Shown: positions 1 through 9,243 of the stretch, piece after piece
How positions within the stretch are numbered: the first letter of the stretch is position 1
How the letters are laid out: each line of letters opens with the position of its first letter
Source of the DNA: Lachnospiraceae bacterium
GTDB taxonomy: Bacteria > Bacillota > Clostridia > Lachnospirales > Lachnospiraceae
DNA length: 64,000 nt
Direction of reading: 5' to 3'
NCBI GenBank assembly: GCA_017525525.1
Contig: JAFXSQ010000075.1
Coordinates: 27,684-91,683, forward strand
Program-made: the position numbers and the translations under genes
The notes under the pieces: generated by a model
Databases searched by the model: none
The model's input: the letters and a program-made list of their open reading frames with translations, nothing else
What the model was told of the DNA's origin: nothing

Positions 1-279
1 CTCCTCCGGAGGACTCTTCTTTCTGCCCTTAAGCCTGATAAAGCCCAACACCCGTATGTCCTTGTCCAACGCCTTGCTCTCCTGGTCGAAGCTTATCCGC
101 ACAGTAACTATCAGGTATCTTATCTTCGCAAAGACCTTAGCCTTGCCCTTGTACTTAACATCAGCCCGGTAGTGAATCGGCGCAAGAAGTATAAGCAGGA
201 GCAATGCTATGACAAGCCCGAGTATGATAAGAATTGCAAAGAGCAATATCTTAAGTATTGTCAACAGTACATGAAGCAT
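1..279 (-). CDS. DUF2953-type membrane protein, partial
   Basis: Only the first 93 residues are in the window; the reading frame is still open at position 1. A GAGAGG ribosome site lies about 11 nt before the ATG at 279. Residues 5-33 form one long hydrophobic, leucine-rich segment, followed by APIHYRADVKY and a basic, beta-like stretch (KVFAKIRYLIVTVRIS). This arrangement, one N-terminal anchor followed by an R-Y-x-V strand, matches my memory of the DUF2953 family (Bacillus YtfI-like), which often sits beside sporulation genes. The start overlaps the end of the upstream gene by 29 nt, so the two are probably translated together. No catalytic function is known for the family. The family call rests on N-terminal pattern only. 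Confidence 0.6.
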   Translation of the reverse strand, partial: MLHVLLTILKILLFAILIILGLVIALLLLILLAPIHYRADVKYKGKAKVFAKIRYLIVTVRISFDQESKALDKDIRVLGFIRLKGRKKSPPEE

Positions 280-592
280 ATTTAAAATATCCTCTCACAT
301 CAAGCTGCTCGCCCGTATTGTCATACACATCCTGAATTATTGCCTCCACAAGCTCCTCCGCCTGTTCCTTGTCCGGCGCAAGCCCTACGATATATGGCTC
401 GGAAGTAAGAGACGAAAAAAGCGGTTCAAGCAGCTTGTTATACTCATATATCTCCAGGATGCCGGACGATCCCAAGGGTATCGTTACCACAAAGAGCTTC
501 TTAATCTCCTTGCCCTTCTCTATATCCCCGACAATCCTGGCGAGTTTCTTTTCCTTTATGCCGTATGTGTAATAATCGTCACAGAGTATCAT
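251..592 (-). CDS. Hypothetical protein, 113 aa
   Basis: A short soluble protein with no signal peptide or membrane segment. It starts MILCDDYYTYGIKEKK and has alternating strands and helices, with a hydrophobic strand KKLFVVTIPLG near residues 32-42 and an acidic helix DKEQAEELVEAIIQD near residues 74-88. I do not recognise the family. It lies directly upstream of, and overlaps by 29 nt, the DUF2953-like membrane gene, which suggests a two-gene operon and a linked role. Its own upstream spacer contains two inverted copies of the dispersed hairpin repeat. No catalytic motif is visible, so no function is proposed. Confidence 0.6.
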   Translation of the reverse strand: MILCDDYYTYGIKEKKLARIVGDIEKGKEIKKLFVVTIPLGSSGILEIYEYNKLLEPLFSSLTSEPYIVGLAPDKEQAEELVEAIIQDVYDNTGEQLDVRGYFKYASCTVDNT

Positions 593-637
593 GTTTTATC
601 CTTTTAAAGAATCTTTCTCATTTAAGTCTCTTCACTA

Positions 638-666
638 AAGATTCTTCACTTCGTTCAGAATGACAC
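638..666 (-). repeat. GA-hairpin repeat, copy 1
   Basis: Read on the minus strand, the arms ATTCT and AGAAT pair around GA/GA, then AC pairs with GT over a GAA loop. It sits in the spacer between the 113-residue and 496-residue genes and faces copy 2. Confidence 0.7.
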
Positions 667-683
667 AATGGTTTAAATATTTT

Positions 684-712
684 TGTCATCCTGAGCAACG
701 CGAAGGATCTTT
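684..712 (+). repeat. GA-hairpin repeat, copy 2
   Basis: Arms ATCCT and AGGAT pair around GA/GA with an inner GC/GC pair and an AAC loop. The end of the repeat touches the stop codon of the 496-residue gene. It is inverted relative to copy 1, 17 nt away. Confidence 0.7.
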
Positions 713-2202
713 TATTCCGGGTAGTCTTCCAAATCCGCATCTATGATCTTATCTATCAGCAGCCTTGTCGCATGAAGCTCCGCGGCATCATTCACACTGT
801 CAAGCACATAGCTCACGTAATTCCTTATCTCATCCACAGAATTAAAGAACACCGGTATTGCGCTTATTCCTGCGGCCATAACCGCGCGCTTTACCTGCTT
901 TTTCATACCTGAAAGATGCGCTGTCACAAGCTCTGTCAGCTCCTTCTTAACAGCCTCAACATCCTCTGCCGCGGCAAGCTGTGCTTCATCACCCTCAGGC
1001 TTCTTTTCTTCATCCAGGCTTGCAAAATAACTTGTAGACATCAATCTGTAATAGGTGTCGGTCAGCTTAAAGCTTTCCGTAAGCCCCGCTTCCTTTAGCG
1101 TGTCCTCATACTGCTCCGCAAGTGACTCGCCTGCGGAAAGAAGCGCTGTGGTTTCCTCGGCGAGCTCCTCGGGTACTCCCTCAAGCTTGTAGAAGCCGTC
1201 CTCGACATCTATGGTTTTGTTCATCACGTCATGTATTATATCAACCGCTTCGCTGTAACCCCTTACCTTCAACGCCTGCTCCTTCACATCGGTTGATATA
1301 AGCATAACATAGGCTGAATTGATAAGCTGGGTTAAAAGGATATAATCGGAGCTTTCCTCGTCCATATCCGCCACGACCTCATCAAGCTTTGCCTGAAGGT
1401 CTTTGAAGGTTGCTCCGTCTATCGTGGCATAATCAGCCTCTTTGAAATCATTGAGCAAGCTCTTTAATGCCTCGTGGCCTTCCTCAAAGCCTTCCGGCTT
1501 GCTGATAAGGGTTAGTCCCTTGAACATCTCCGCAAAGCTTTCAAGTGCTGTCTTATCTGCTCCTTTATATAAGTCTAACGCATTAGACAGGATGTCGCAA
1601 AATCTCTGTTTTGTCATGCGCACCGGAAGCTGAGCAAGGATGTTCTTCATCCTGTCCATGATCATGGGCTGATCCTTGTCCTTGAAGATGAAGTTGACTA
1701 TGCGCTCGCAAAGCTCCTCCCTGTCAACCTCGGCAGCGCCGCCTAAAGCAGCAAACTCAACCCTGTTTAATACATATTCATACACATCGAAATGCTCCAC
1801 ATAGGAGGTTAAAACCGCTATCCTCTTTTCTGCCATGGAGCGAAGTCCCCTGATAAGAGCCATATCAGCATCGCTTATCTGCTCGCCATCCATAACCTTT
1901 CCCACAAGCTTCTCAAGGTCGGCAACAGCTTTCTTAAGCTCTGCGGTGTAGTCTGCTCCGTCCTCCTCACGCTCTATGAGATTTAAGCTCATGGTGTAAT
2001 AATTCATTGCGAAGTCAACAGCGGCGTACGCCATGTACGACGCCCTGGCGTAATCTATATATTCCTTTAAGGACTCTGCCGAGCCCTCTTCTTTTTTTAT
2101 GTTGTTAATGTACTTTTTTGCTTTCACTGTTATGTTATCCCATTCTTTTATTGTTTCGTGTCCATACTGTACGCCCGAAGAATCTTTTTTAAGATCCTTC
2201 AC
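712..2202 (-). CDS. Large helical acidic protein of unknown function
   Basis: About 496 residues, almost wholly alpha-helical by composition (long runs such as ADLEKLVGKVMDGEQ), acidic, without a signal peptide, membrane segment or recognisable catalytic motif. I do not recognise the family. The start is uncertain. The GTG at 2202 lies inside a copy of the dispersed hairpin repeat, and the first 15 or so codons merely translate repeat sequence. A later GTG at 2127 (VKAKKYINN), with GGGA about 10 nt upstream, would remove it. The frame is continuous back to the stop of the rhomboid-like gene at 2224, so the two genes are almost certainly co-transcribed. A role together with that membrane protein is an inference from position only. 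Confidence 0.65.
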   Translation of the reverse strand: MKDLKKDSSGVQYGHETIKEWDNITVKAKKYINNIKKEEGSAESLKEYIDYARASYMAYAAVDFAMNYYTMSLNLIEREEDGADYTAELKKAVADLEKLVGKVMDGEQISDADMALIRGLRSMAEKRIAVLTSYVEHFDVYEYVLNRVEFAALGGAAEVDREELCERIVNFIFKDKDQPMIMDRMKNILAQLPVRMTKQRFCDILSNALDLYKGADKTALESFAEMFKGLTLISKPEGFEEGHEALKSLLNDFKEADYATIDGATFKDLQAKLDEVVADMDEESSDYILLTQLINSAYVMLISTDVKEQALKVRGYSEAVDIIHDVMNKTIDVEDGFYKLEGVPEELAEETTALLSAGESLAEQYEDTLKEAGLTESFKLTDTYYRLMSTSYFASLDEEKKPEGDEAQLAAAEDVEAVKKELTELVTAHLSGMKKQVKRAVMAAGISAIPVFFNSVDEIRNYVSYVLDSVNDAAELHATRLLIDKIIDADLEDYPE

Positions 2203-2219
2203 TTCGTTCAGGATGACAC
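2191..2219 (-). repeat. GA-hairpin repeat, copy 3
   Basis: Arms ATCCT and AGGAT around GA/GA, inner AC/GT pair, GAA loop. It fills the 21-nt gap between the rhomboid-like gene and the 496-residue gene and is read through in frame by the latter. A lone right arm of the same family (GCCCGAAGAATCTT) lies beside it at 2173-2187. Confidence 0.7.
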
Positions 2220-2223
2220 TTAG

Positions 2224-3168
2224 TTACATTTTATTATCCGTTAATTTAACATGCGTATGAGTATAAAGGTGCTCGGAGCAGTACTCGTAATTGCCGTCGC
2301 ACTTCGAGCAGAACCTGAACTCCATCATGGGGTCGTCCTTCTCTGTCTTGCCGCATATTGCGCACTTGTGTCTTGTTACGCTTCCCGGGAAGTCGATTAT
2401 CTTGCCCTTCTCGGCATCGTGCTCCCGCTTCTTTCGTTCCATAGTGCGTTTTGCGGTGTAGGCCTTTCGTTGGAGCATAACCTTGGCATGTCCCGGAGTG
2501 TAATGCTTCATGAGGATCGTATACACAAGCCATACCACAACGACGCATATTATATTCACCCTGTTGCAAAGGGCGTTGTACTTGAAGAATAAATATCCGA
2601 GCCAGATAAGGTCTGCGTAAGCTAGATACTTGGCCCTGATCGGTATCACGAACATAAAGAGCATAAAGCTCTCGGAGTATATGAGCGCAAAGCCGAGGAA
2701 TATGGCGTCAAGTATATAGACTGTCGGCCCAAATTCCGGCACGTAATACATCGCCTCCTGAATCCACGCCTTGTCAATTCCCATACTGCCGCCGGTCGCC
2801 TGCAGGTAGAATATAAGCCCTGTGATCACGTTGCCAAGCATTAACACAATCAACATGGAAAAGACATATATATTATACATAAATGTACCGATGGACATCT
2901 CAATCGAACGTCCGAGCATAACATATACGAAAAGCATTACCAGAGTAAAATAATTGAATGAGCCCGGCATGGTAAATATCCATGTAAATACCCTCCACAC
3001 CTGTCCGCTTCCGAAAACCTTAAACGGGTCGAATACCAGCATTTCGTACACATCCGGTACAAGCCAGAATAAGATGTAGCTCAACGAGAAAACAATGACT
3101 GTAATCAGCGGGAGATTTTTGACTGATTTGCTTCCCCACTTCTCCTCTAATTTGTATAAGAATTTCAT
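2224..3168 (-). CDS. Rhomboid-like membrane protein with C-terminal zinc ribbon
   Basis: 314 residues with about six hydrophobic segments between residues 18 and 215 and a basic linker. A cysteine-rich tail at residues 265-303 (CAICGKTEKD, then CSKC, then YCSEHLYTHTH) should bind zinc. The segment GQVWRVFTWIFT after the first loop resembles the rhomboid/derlin signature GQxWRxxTxxF. However, I see no GxSG serine motif and no matching catalytic histidine, so it is probably an inactive, derlin-like member rather than a protease. It has its own promoter at 3211-3239. The 496-residue helical gene follows 21 nt after its stop, making a likely two-gene operon. A membrane scaffold or client-handling role is possible but unproven. 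Confidence 0.6.
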   Translation of the reverse strand: MKFLYKLEEKWGSKSVKNLPLITVIVFSLSYILFWLVPDVYEMLVFDPFKVFGSGQVWRVFTWIFTMPGSFNYFTLVMLFVYVMLGRSIEMSIGTFMYNIYVFSMLIVLMLGNVITGLIFYLQATGGSMGIDKAWIQEAMYYVPEFGPTVYILDAIFLGFALIYSESFMLFMFVIPIRAKYLAYADLIWLGYLFFKYNALCNRVNIICVVVVWLVYTILMKHYTPGHAKVMLQRKAYTAKRTMERKKREHDAEKGKIIDFPGSVTRHKCAICGKTEKDDPMMEFRFCSKCDGNYEYCSEHLYTHTHVKLTDNKM

Positions 3169-3210
3169 GATACCAATACCTCTTCCTATTTCTTTACATA
3201 ATCGTTTGTT

Positions 3211-3239
3211 ATTATACCCGAAAACCGAAAAAAAAACAA
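3211..3239 (-). promoter_or_regulatory. Promoter for the rhomboid-like gene
   Basis: On the minus strand, -35 TTGTTT (3239-3234), a 17-nt spacer and a perfect -10 TATAAT (3216-3211). The start codon at 3168 follows about 40 nt downstream. Confidence 0.6.
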
Positions 3240-3299
3240 TAAAAAAAGCACCTCAGCTTATTCCCTTGCTTATTTCTATCTAAAAACAGGTACAAAAAT

Positions 3300-3321
3300 G
3301 GCGGAGCATTGCTACTCCGCC
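3300..3321 (-). terminator. Probable terminator after the GNAT-like gene
   Basis: A 7-bp GC stem, GGCGGAG/CTCCGCC with an 8-nt loop, followed on the minus strand by ATTTTTG. It is about 200 nt past the GNAT-like stop. The rest of the 3240-3516 spacer shows only a doubtful 31-codon frame. Confidence 0.55.
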
Positions 3322-3516
3322 GGTACTTGAAATAAACACGTCACAAGTGTCTGCTATCTTTGGGAATTCTGCAATAAATACATTCTCTTCAAAAAGCAAG
3401 AAGGGCAGTTATAAATTATCCTTATGTTTTTCTGAAAACTCATTTACCAACTTATTAATAATATCCCTATCGTTAGTTTGAATACGCTCACAAAGCAGCT
3501 TCATATAATAAACAAG

Positions 3517-4359
3517 TTACTCTTTTCTCTCTCCATACAGAACCGTATCTCCCTTAACCCCCGGGAACAGCTTGTCCGACAGGGCTTTTACAGCCGGGTT
3601 ATGCCTCCTTATAAGTACCGATGTCTCCGGGCTGAACTCTTCGGCAGCGCTCCTTATGGCATAACGGAGCATATTCAGAAGATCCATCTTTGAATTCGGT
3701 CCGCTTGCGAACAGGAATACCGGAGCCAGTATCCCCGAAGGATACCGGTGTACAAGAAGAAAGCCGGTTATCTCCCCGTCTGTCCTCACGGCGCAGGATA
3801 CATCCATGTCATACCACCCCATAGGCATGACTGCGAGATCCTCTACCAGTCCCTTCCTTCCCTTGTACAGACAGGTGATAATCCCTTGTCTGTACTGCTT
3901 GACGGTCAGGTCGAACAACCCGACTATGTATGACGGTGGCTTCTTCCTGGCTATACTCAGCCCGGCAAGCTCACCTACCGTAGTGTATATATCCCTGCTC
4001 TCCCTCTTCTTGGTTTTAAAGCTCTGCGCGGTCAATGCTTCGGCCACGACCTCGTCCGGGTTTTCCAGCTCAAAGAAGCTCTTCTTGACATTCTCGAATT
4101 CCGCATCCTCCTTGAACGCCTCAAAAAGCTCATCGCTTTCGGCTCCTTGTTCAAGCGAAAGCCACACCAGCTCTGCCAAGGTATCATCATCGTCATTTGA
4201 ATTCTTATACTCCCAGATCAGGCTTCCAAGAATATCTTCCGAGTCATCAATAATGCCCATTCCGCGGTAATACTTTCTGCCTATACTCTCTGCGACATCC
4301 TCATCTATGTAATCCACAAACTCGTCAAGGTTTTCTTCATTTATTTCCACTATTTCCAT
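3517..4359 (-). CDS. GNAT-like acyltransferase of unknown substrate
   Basis: 280 residues, soluble. The first 60 residues (NLDEFVDYIDEDVAES, then GRKYYRGMGIID and GSLIWEYKN) and residues 125-270 each look like half of a two-part GNAT fold, with a beta-strand pattern such as MGWYDMDVSCAVRTDGEITGFLLVHR. I recall proteins of this form from Lachnospiraceae annotated only as hypothetical or GNAT-like. I cannot point to a clear acetyl-CoA pyrophosphate loop (R/Q-x-x-G-x-G/A), so activity is uncertain. AGAGGAG lies 9 nt before the ATG. It is the intact gene just downstream of a decayed reading frame. Confidence 0.5.
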   Translation of the reverse strand: MEIVEINEENLDEFVDYIDEDVAESIGRKYYRGMGIIDDSEDILGSLIWEYKNSNDDDDTLAELVWLSLEQGAESDELFEAFKEDAEFENVKKSFFELENPDEVVAEALTAQSFKTKKRESRDIYTTVGELAGLSIARKKPPSYIVGLFDLTVKQYRQGIITCLYKGRKGLVEDLAVMPMGWYDMDVSCAVRTDGEITGFLLVHRYPSGILAPVFLFASGPNSKMDLLNMLRYAIRSAAEEFSPETSVLIRRHNPAVKALSDKLFPGVKGDTVLYGERKE

Positions 4360-4388
4360 ACGTTTTCTCCTCTAAATGTCTACGATCG

Positions 4389-4667
4389 TCAGTTGTTTCT
4401 GCCGTTACTGTACCACTTCTCCTCTATGCGTCTCAGGAACTCCGCCGATGTTTCTCCCTTTGCTCTGTAATCGGTCTCAGTTTCAAGCTCAAGCTTCTTG
4501 CCTTGATGCTCTTTGCCGTATTCCGAAGCTCCTTCCTCCAAAGCCTCACCGATCACGCCGAGCAGCTCGTCGCTGCCTTTCTCGGCATATATCTCACAAA
4601 TCTCAAGTTTTTTCGGCTTTATCCCGAAGAATCTTATTTCTTTCCATGTTTCTTCTAATATCGCAAT
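4389..4667 (-). pseudogene. Remnant of a protein-coding gene (C-terminal end)
   Basis: A minus-strand frame of 92 codons with strongly protein-like composition (KPKKLEICEIYAEKGSDELL at its N-terminal part, ending AEFLRRIEEKWYSNGRNN). It has no ATG, GTG or TTG in its first half, and a TGA stands in frame at 4670-4668. The only nearby ATG (4647) is in another frame and stops after 15 codons. I read it as the surviving 3' end of a gene whose 5' part was lost or frameshifted. It ends 29 nt before the start of the GNAT-like gene, so it was probably its operon partner. Family not recognised. Confidence 0.5.
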
Positions 4668-4736
4668 TCAAAATTATACATTACTTCAGCAAAAACAACA
4701 AGCATAATGAAATAAATATGACGGGTAAACGGCCTA

Positions 4737-4765
4737 TTGCATTATAATAAAGTATAGAGTATAAT
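4737..4765 (+). promoter_or_regulatory. Promoter for the acyl-CoA dehydratase activase gene
   Basis: -35 TTGCAT (4737-4742), a 17-nt spacer and -10 TATAAT (4760-4765). AGGAG at 4791-4795 is 10 nt before the ATG at 4806. Confidence 0.65.
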
Positions 4766-4805
4766 ATTTCAGCTTAAACGAACGAAAAGAAGGAGCTTTT
4801 ATTTC

Positions 4806-7800
4806 ATGAACAGATTAGGTATAGACATCGGTTCCACGACCGTCAAGGTCGCGGTGCTAAACGATAAGGACAACATCGTTTTCTCGGAATACAAGAGGCA
4901 TTTCGCCAATATCAAGGAGACCCTAAAGGGCATTCTGTCTAACGCGATAGACACGCTCGGGGATGTGGAGATTACTCCCGCCATCACGGGCTCGGGCGGA
5001 CTTGCCCTCGCCAAGGTTATCGGAGTTCCCTTCGAGCAGGAGGTTGTGTGCGTATCCGACTCCTTAAAGTCCTACGCTCCCCAGACGGATGTAGCCATAG
5101 AGCTCGGCGGTGAGGACGCTAAGATCATCTACTTCTCAAATGTCATAGAGCAGCGCATGAACTCTGTCTGCGCGGGCGGTACAGGTTCCTTCATAGACCA
5201 GATGGCAGCCCTTCTTCAAACGGACGCCATGGGCTTAAATGAGTACGCGAAGAGCTACGATACCATCTACCCCATCGCGGCTCGCTGCGGCGTGTTCGCA
5301 AAGACCGATATCCAGCCCCTTATCAACGAGGGTGCAACAAAACCTAATCTTTCTGCAAGTATATTCCAGGCGGTAGTCAACCAGACCATAAGCGGTCTTG
5401 CATGCGGTAAGCCCATCAGAGGCCATGTCGCCTTCCTCGGCGGTCCGCTCCACTTCCTTGACCAGCTCAAGGCAAGCTTCGTGAGAACACTTTCCTTAGA
5501 CGACGACCACATAATAGCTCCTTCACACTCACACCTCTTTGCGGCAGTCGGTGCTGCCATGAACTCCAAAGAGGATGTACATATGAGCTTAAGCGGACTT
5601 GACGCTCTGCTCACCCCCGAGCTTTCCGTAGCTCAGGAGGTTGACAGATTAGAGCCCCTGTTCAAGGACGAGGACGCTTACAAGGATTTCAGAAGAAGCC
5701 AGGCAAGCTACAAGGTCACACGACGCGACCTTGCCACCTATTGCGGAAAGTGCTTCCTCGGCATAGATGCCGGTTCAACCACCACAAAGGTTGCTCTTGT
5801 CGGTGAGGACGGCTCACTTTTATATGACTTTTACTCAAGCAACAACGGAAGCCCGTTAAAGACTACCCTTCGCGCCATGAAGGAGATACACGAGAAGCTT
5901 CCGAAGGATGCTGTTATCGCTTCGGGCTGCTCCACCGGCTACGGTGAAGCCCTTATAAAATCAGCTCTTAACCTTGACTACGGCGAGGTCGAGACCATCG
6001 CCCACTACACTGCCGCTGCTTTCTTCGAGCCCGACGTGGACTGTATCTTGGATATCGGCGGACAGGATATGAAGTGCATCAAGATTAAGAAGGGGGCCGT
6101 CGACAATGTGCTCCTGAACGAGGCATGCTCCTCGGGCTGCGGTTCATTTATCGAGACATTTGCCAAGTCACTTAACTACGAGATAAAGGACTTTGCCAAG
6201 ATTGCTCTTTTCGCAAAGAGCCCCATCGACCTCGGTTCAAGATGTACCGTGTTCATGAATTCAAAGGTTAAGCAGGCCCAGAAGGAGGGCGCGGATGTGT
6301 CCGACATCTCCGCAGGTCTTGCTTACTCAGTTATTAAAAATGCGTTGATTAAGGTTATAAAGCTCACCGATCCCAAGCAGCTCGGCAAGAAGATCGTGGT
6401 ACAGGGCGGCACATTTTATAACGATGCCGTGCTCCGCGCCTTCGAGCTTGTGAGCGGAAGAAAGCCCATCAGGCCGGATATTGCAGGTATCATGGGAGCC
6501 TTCGGTTCGGCGCTCATCGCGCGTGACAACTACACCGAGGGCTACACCTCGACCATGCTCTCGGCCAAGGAGATGGACGAGCTTACCTACGAAACCACCA
6601 TGGCACGCTGCAAGGGCTGCACCAACAGCTGCCTGCTTACCATCAACCGCTTCCCGGGCGGCAGACGCTTTATCTCGGGCAACCGCTGCGAGCGCGGTCT
6701 CGGCTTAAAGAAGAACAAGGACAACATCCCGAACTTATTCGAGGAGAAGCTTCGTCTTCTCTTTGACTACGAACCGCTTGAATTAAAGGACGCAAAGCGC
6801 GGTGAGATCGGCGTGCCGAGAGTTCTCAACATGTACGAGAACTACCCGTTCTGGCATACCTTCTTAACCAAACTCGGCTACCGCGTGGTGCTCTCGCCCA
6901 TGTCCACAAGGGACATCTACCAGCTCGGCATAGAGTCCATCCCGAGCGACACCGAGTGCTATCCGGCGAAGATCAGCCACGGCCATGTAATGTGGCTTAT
7001 AAAGCAGGGTATAAAGACCATCTTCTACCCCTGCATCCCCTACGAGAGGAACGAGACTCCGGACGCAAACAATCACTATAACTGTCCGATAGTTACTTCG
7101 TATGCAGAAAATATAAAGAACAACATGGAGGAGATCACGGAGAACGATATAGATTATATCCGTCCCTTCCTTGCCTTAGATAACAAGGAGGCCTTAAAGG
7201 AGAGGCTTCTCCGCGAGTTTAAGCACCATACCGAGATTACGGAAGAAGAGATTTCCGTGGCTGTTGAAGCGGCATTTGCAGAGGCAGACAGAGTGCGCGC
7301 TCTTATCGAAAAGCGCGGTGAGGAGGTTATTCAGTACTGCAAGGATAATGACAGACTCGGAATAGTCTTAGCCGGTCGTCCCTACCATCTCGATCCCGAG
7401 ATTAACCACGGACTTCCGGAGCTTATTAACTCCTTCGGAATAGCCGTGCTTACCGAGGACAGCGTGTCTCACCTTGCGGAGGTTGAGCGACCGCTCATCG
7501 TGTCCGACCAGTGGATGTACCACTCAAGGCTTTACAGGGCGGCTAACTACGTGAAGTCCAGTCCTTACCTTGAGCTTATACAGCTCAACTCCTTCGGCTG
7601 CGGTCTTGATGCCGTTACCACCGACTGCGTGAGCGACATACTTACTAATTCAGGAAAGATATATACAGTACTTAAGATAGACGAGGTAAGCAACCTCGGC
7701 GCCGCAAGGATAAGAATACGTTCTCTTATCAGCGCAGTGAACATAAGAAAGAAGCATGATGTGAAGCCGACACCGGTGCCGAGTAGCATAAAGCGCGTGG

Positions 7801-9023
7801 AGTTCACAGAGGCCATGCGCGACTATACTCTGCTTGCGCCGCAGATGTCACCGATTCATTTTTCTATCTTGGGCGCAGCATTTAAGCACCTGAACCTAAA
7901 TATAGAGATGCTTCCCGATATAGACAGGATAGCCGCAGATACCGGCGTCAAGTACGTAAATAACGACGCCTGCTACCCCTCGATGATTGTCGTAGGCCAG
8001 ATGATGCATGCCATACAGTCAGGCAAGTACGATGTGAACAAGCTGGCGCTGATCATGACGCAGACCGGAGGCGGCTGCCGCGCAACCAACTATGTAGGTT
8101 TCATAAGAAGAGCCTTGGAGAAGGCAGGCTACCCGCAGATACCGGTTATCGCTCTCTCCGTCCAGGGCTTTGAGGCAAACTCAGGCTTCAAAGTTAACTT
8201 AAAGACCATCAAGTGCGCTATGCAGGCAATCGCTTTGGGAGACCTCTTTATGCGCGTGGTTTACAGGACAAGACCTTACGAGAGGGTTCCGGGTTCGGTT
8301 AATAAGATGCACAAGAAATGGGAGCACGCCGCAATCCGCTGCATGGAGGCTGGCGGCCGAGGCTTCACCCACCTGGTAAATCAGATAGTTAAGGACTTCG
8401 ACACTATCCCGATCTATGAGGATATGGTTAAGCCCAAGGTCGGTATAGTAGGAGAGATCTTAGTTAAGTTCCTTCCCTCCGCCAACAATCATATCGTAGA
8501 CCTTCTCGAGTCAGAAGGCGCCGAAGCGGTTATGCCCGACCTTTTGGACTTCTTCATGTACAGCTTCTACAACAATATATATAAAACAGAATTCTTGGGA
8601 AGACCTAAGAAGAATGCAAGAAATTCTAATATAGGAATCGAAGCTCTTGAGCTTGTGAGAAGGCCGGTGACAAAGGCGTTAAAGAAGTCAAAGCGCTTCA
8701 CTCCTTCGGTGCATATAAAGCACATTGCGGAGTATGCAAAGCCCATCGTATCGCTCGGCAACCAGACCGGCGAGGGCTGGTTCTTAACCGGCGAGATGGT
8801 TGAGCTTATCCTAAGCGGCACGAGCAACATAGTGTGCGCGCAGCCCTTCGCCTGCCTGCCGAACCACATAGTCGGCAAGGGAGTTATAAAGGCGTTAAGA
8901 CAGGCTTATCCCGACGCGAACATAGTTCCGATTGATTACGACCCGAGTGCATCGGAGGTTAATCAGGTGAACAGGATAAAGCTCATGCTCGCGACGGCAA
9001 GAAAAAACATTGGGTTAAAATAA
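4806..9023 (+). CDS. Large fused 2-hydroxyacyl-CoA dehydratase activase-like protein
   Basis: 1405 residues, the usual size for this fused family. Two ASKHA ATPase domains of the BadF/BadG/BcrA/HgdC type stand in tandem: phosphate-1 loops [13 protein letters not shown] (residues 5-17) and [13 protein letters not shown] (about 318-330). Cysteine signatures are [12 protein letters not shown] (about 120) and [11 protein letters not shown] (about 439), as used by the archetypal activase to hold a 4Fe-4S cluster at the dimer interface. Around residue 602 a CKGCTNSC motif begins the C-terminal half, which resembles the dehydratase-subunit-like COG3580/3581 region. Known relatives use ATP to pump one electron into a dehydratase. 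The substrate of this long form is not established. It is monocistronic, with its own promoter, facing a convergent gene. Confidence 0.85.
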   Translation: MNRLGIDIGSTTVKVAVLNDKDNIVFSEYKRHFANIKETLKGILSNAIDTLGDVEITPAITGSGGLALAKVIGVPFEQEVVCVSDSLKSYAPQTDVAIELGGEDAKIIYFSNVIEQRMNSVCAGGTGSFIDQMAALLQTDAMGLNEYAKSYDTIYPIAARCGVFAKTDIQPLINEGATKPNLSASIFQAVVNQTISGLACGKPIRGHVAFLGGPLHFLDQLKASFVRTLSLDDDHIIAPSHSHLFAAVGAAMNSKEDVHMSLSGLDALLTPELSVAQEVDRLEPLFKDEDAYKDFRRSQASYKVTRRDLATYCGKCFLGIDAGSTTTKVALVGEDGSLLYDFYSSNNGSPLKTTLRAMKEIHEKLPKDAVIASGCSTGYGEALIKSALNLDYGEVETIAHYTAAAFFEPDVDCILDIGGQDMKCIKIKKGAVDNVLLNEACSSGCGSFIETFAKSLNYEIKDFAKIALFAKSPIDLGSRCTVFMNSKVKQAQKEGADVSDISAGLAYSVIKNALIKVIKLTDPKQLGKKIVVQGGTFYNDAVLRAFELVSGRKPIRPDIAGIMGAFGSALIARDNYTEGYTSTMLSAKEMDELTYETTMARCKGCTNSCLLTINRFPGGRRFISGNRCERGLGLKKNKDNIPNLFEEKLRLLFDYEPLELKDAKRGEIGVPRVLNMYENYPFWHTFLTKLGYRVVLSPMSTRDIYQLGIESIPSDTECYPAKISHGHVMWLIKQGIKTIFYPCIPYERNETPDANNHYNCPIVTSYAENIKNNMEEITENDIDYIRPFLALDNKEALKERLLREFKHHTEITEEEISVAVEAAFAEADRVRALIEKRGEEVIQYCKDNDRLGIVLAGRPYHLDPEINHGLPELINSFGIAVLTEDSVSHLAEVERPLIVSDQWMYHSRLYRAANYVKSSPYLELIQLNSFGCGLDAVTTDCVSDILTNSGKIYTVLKIDEVSNLGAARIRIRSLISAVNIRKKHDVKPTPVPSSIKRVEFTEAMRDYTLLAPQMSPIHFSILGAAFKHLNLNIEMLPDIDRIAADTGVKYVNNDACYPSMIVVGQMMHAIQSGKYDVNKLALIMTQTGGGCRATNYVGFIRRALEKAGYPQIPVIALSVQGFEANSGFKVNLKTIKCAMQAIALGDLFMRVVYRTRPYERVPGSVNKMHKKWEHAAIRCMEAGGRGFTHLVNQIVKDFDTIPIYEDMVKPKVGIVGEILVKFLPSANNHIVDLLESEGAEAVMPDLLDFFMYSFYNNIYKTEFLGRPKKNARNSNIGIEALELVRRPVTKALKKSKRFTPSVHIKHIAEYAKPIVSLGNQTGEGWFLTGEMVELILSGTSNIVCAQPFACLPNHIVGKGVIKALRQAYPDANIVPIDYDPSASEVNQVNRIKLMLATARKNIGLK

Positions 9024-9026
9024 ATT

Positions 9027-9226
9027 ACGCAGAGAAGGCACATATACTAAAAGTACGCAGGACGCTCGCGCTTAGCTGAGACCTTAGTGAACGAAGTGAG
9101 CTTAGTTCGAAGCTACACAGAGTACTATTTCACGGCGTAGCGGTTCTAAGCGGTCAAAAGACGCCCGCAAAGAACCGACGCCGCTCTATAGCCTGCTTAA
9201 CTTTTGTATATATGCCTTCTCTGCTG
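9027..9226. repeat. 200-bp inverted-repeat element (MITE-like or structured RNA)
   Basis: The ends (about 9027-9062 and 9191-9226) are near-complementary over roughly 36 nt; both carry GCAGAGAAGGCA or its complement TGCCTTCTCTGC. A second nested stem, CGGCGTAGCGGTTCT (9133-9147) against AGAACCGACGCCG (9171-9183), lies inside. There is no coding frame worth the name. It occupies the whole space between two convergent genes. There is no T-run typical of a simple terminator. A miniature inverted-repeat transposable element or a long folded RNA fits best. Confidence 0.5.
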
Positions 9227-9243
9227 TTTACAGTTATTCTTTA

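Noticed and set aside
3409-3504. A 31-codon minus-strand frame (MKLLCERIQTNDRDIINKLV...) just after the GNAT-like gene.
   Set aside because: The ribosome site is weak and 14 nt away, and the length gives no statistical support. It could be a peptide gene or a remnant, but I cannot tell.
9027-9226. A simple Rho-independent terminator between the two convergent genes.
   Set aside because: The paired ends are 36 nt long and 130 nt apart, with a second stem inside and no T-tract. An element or long structured RNA explains it better.
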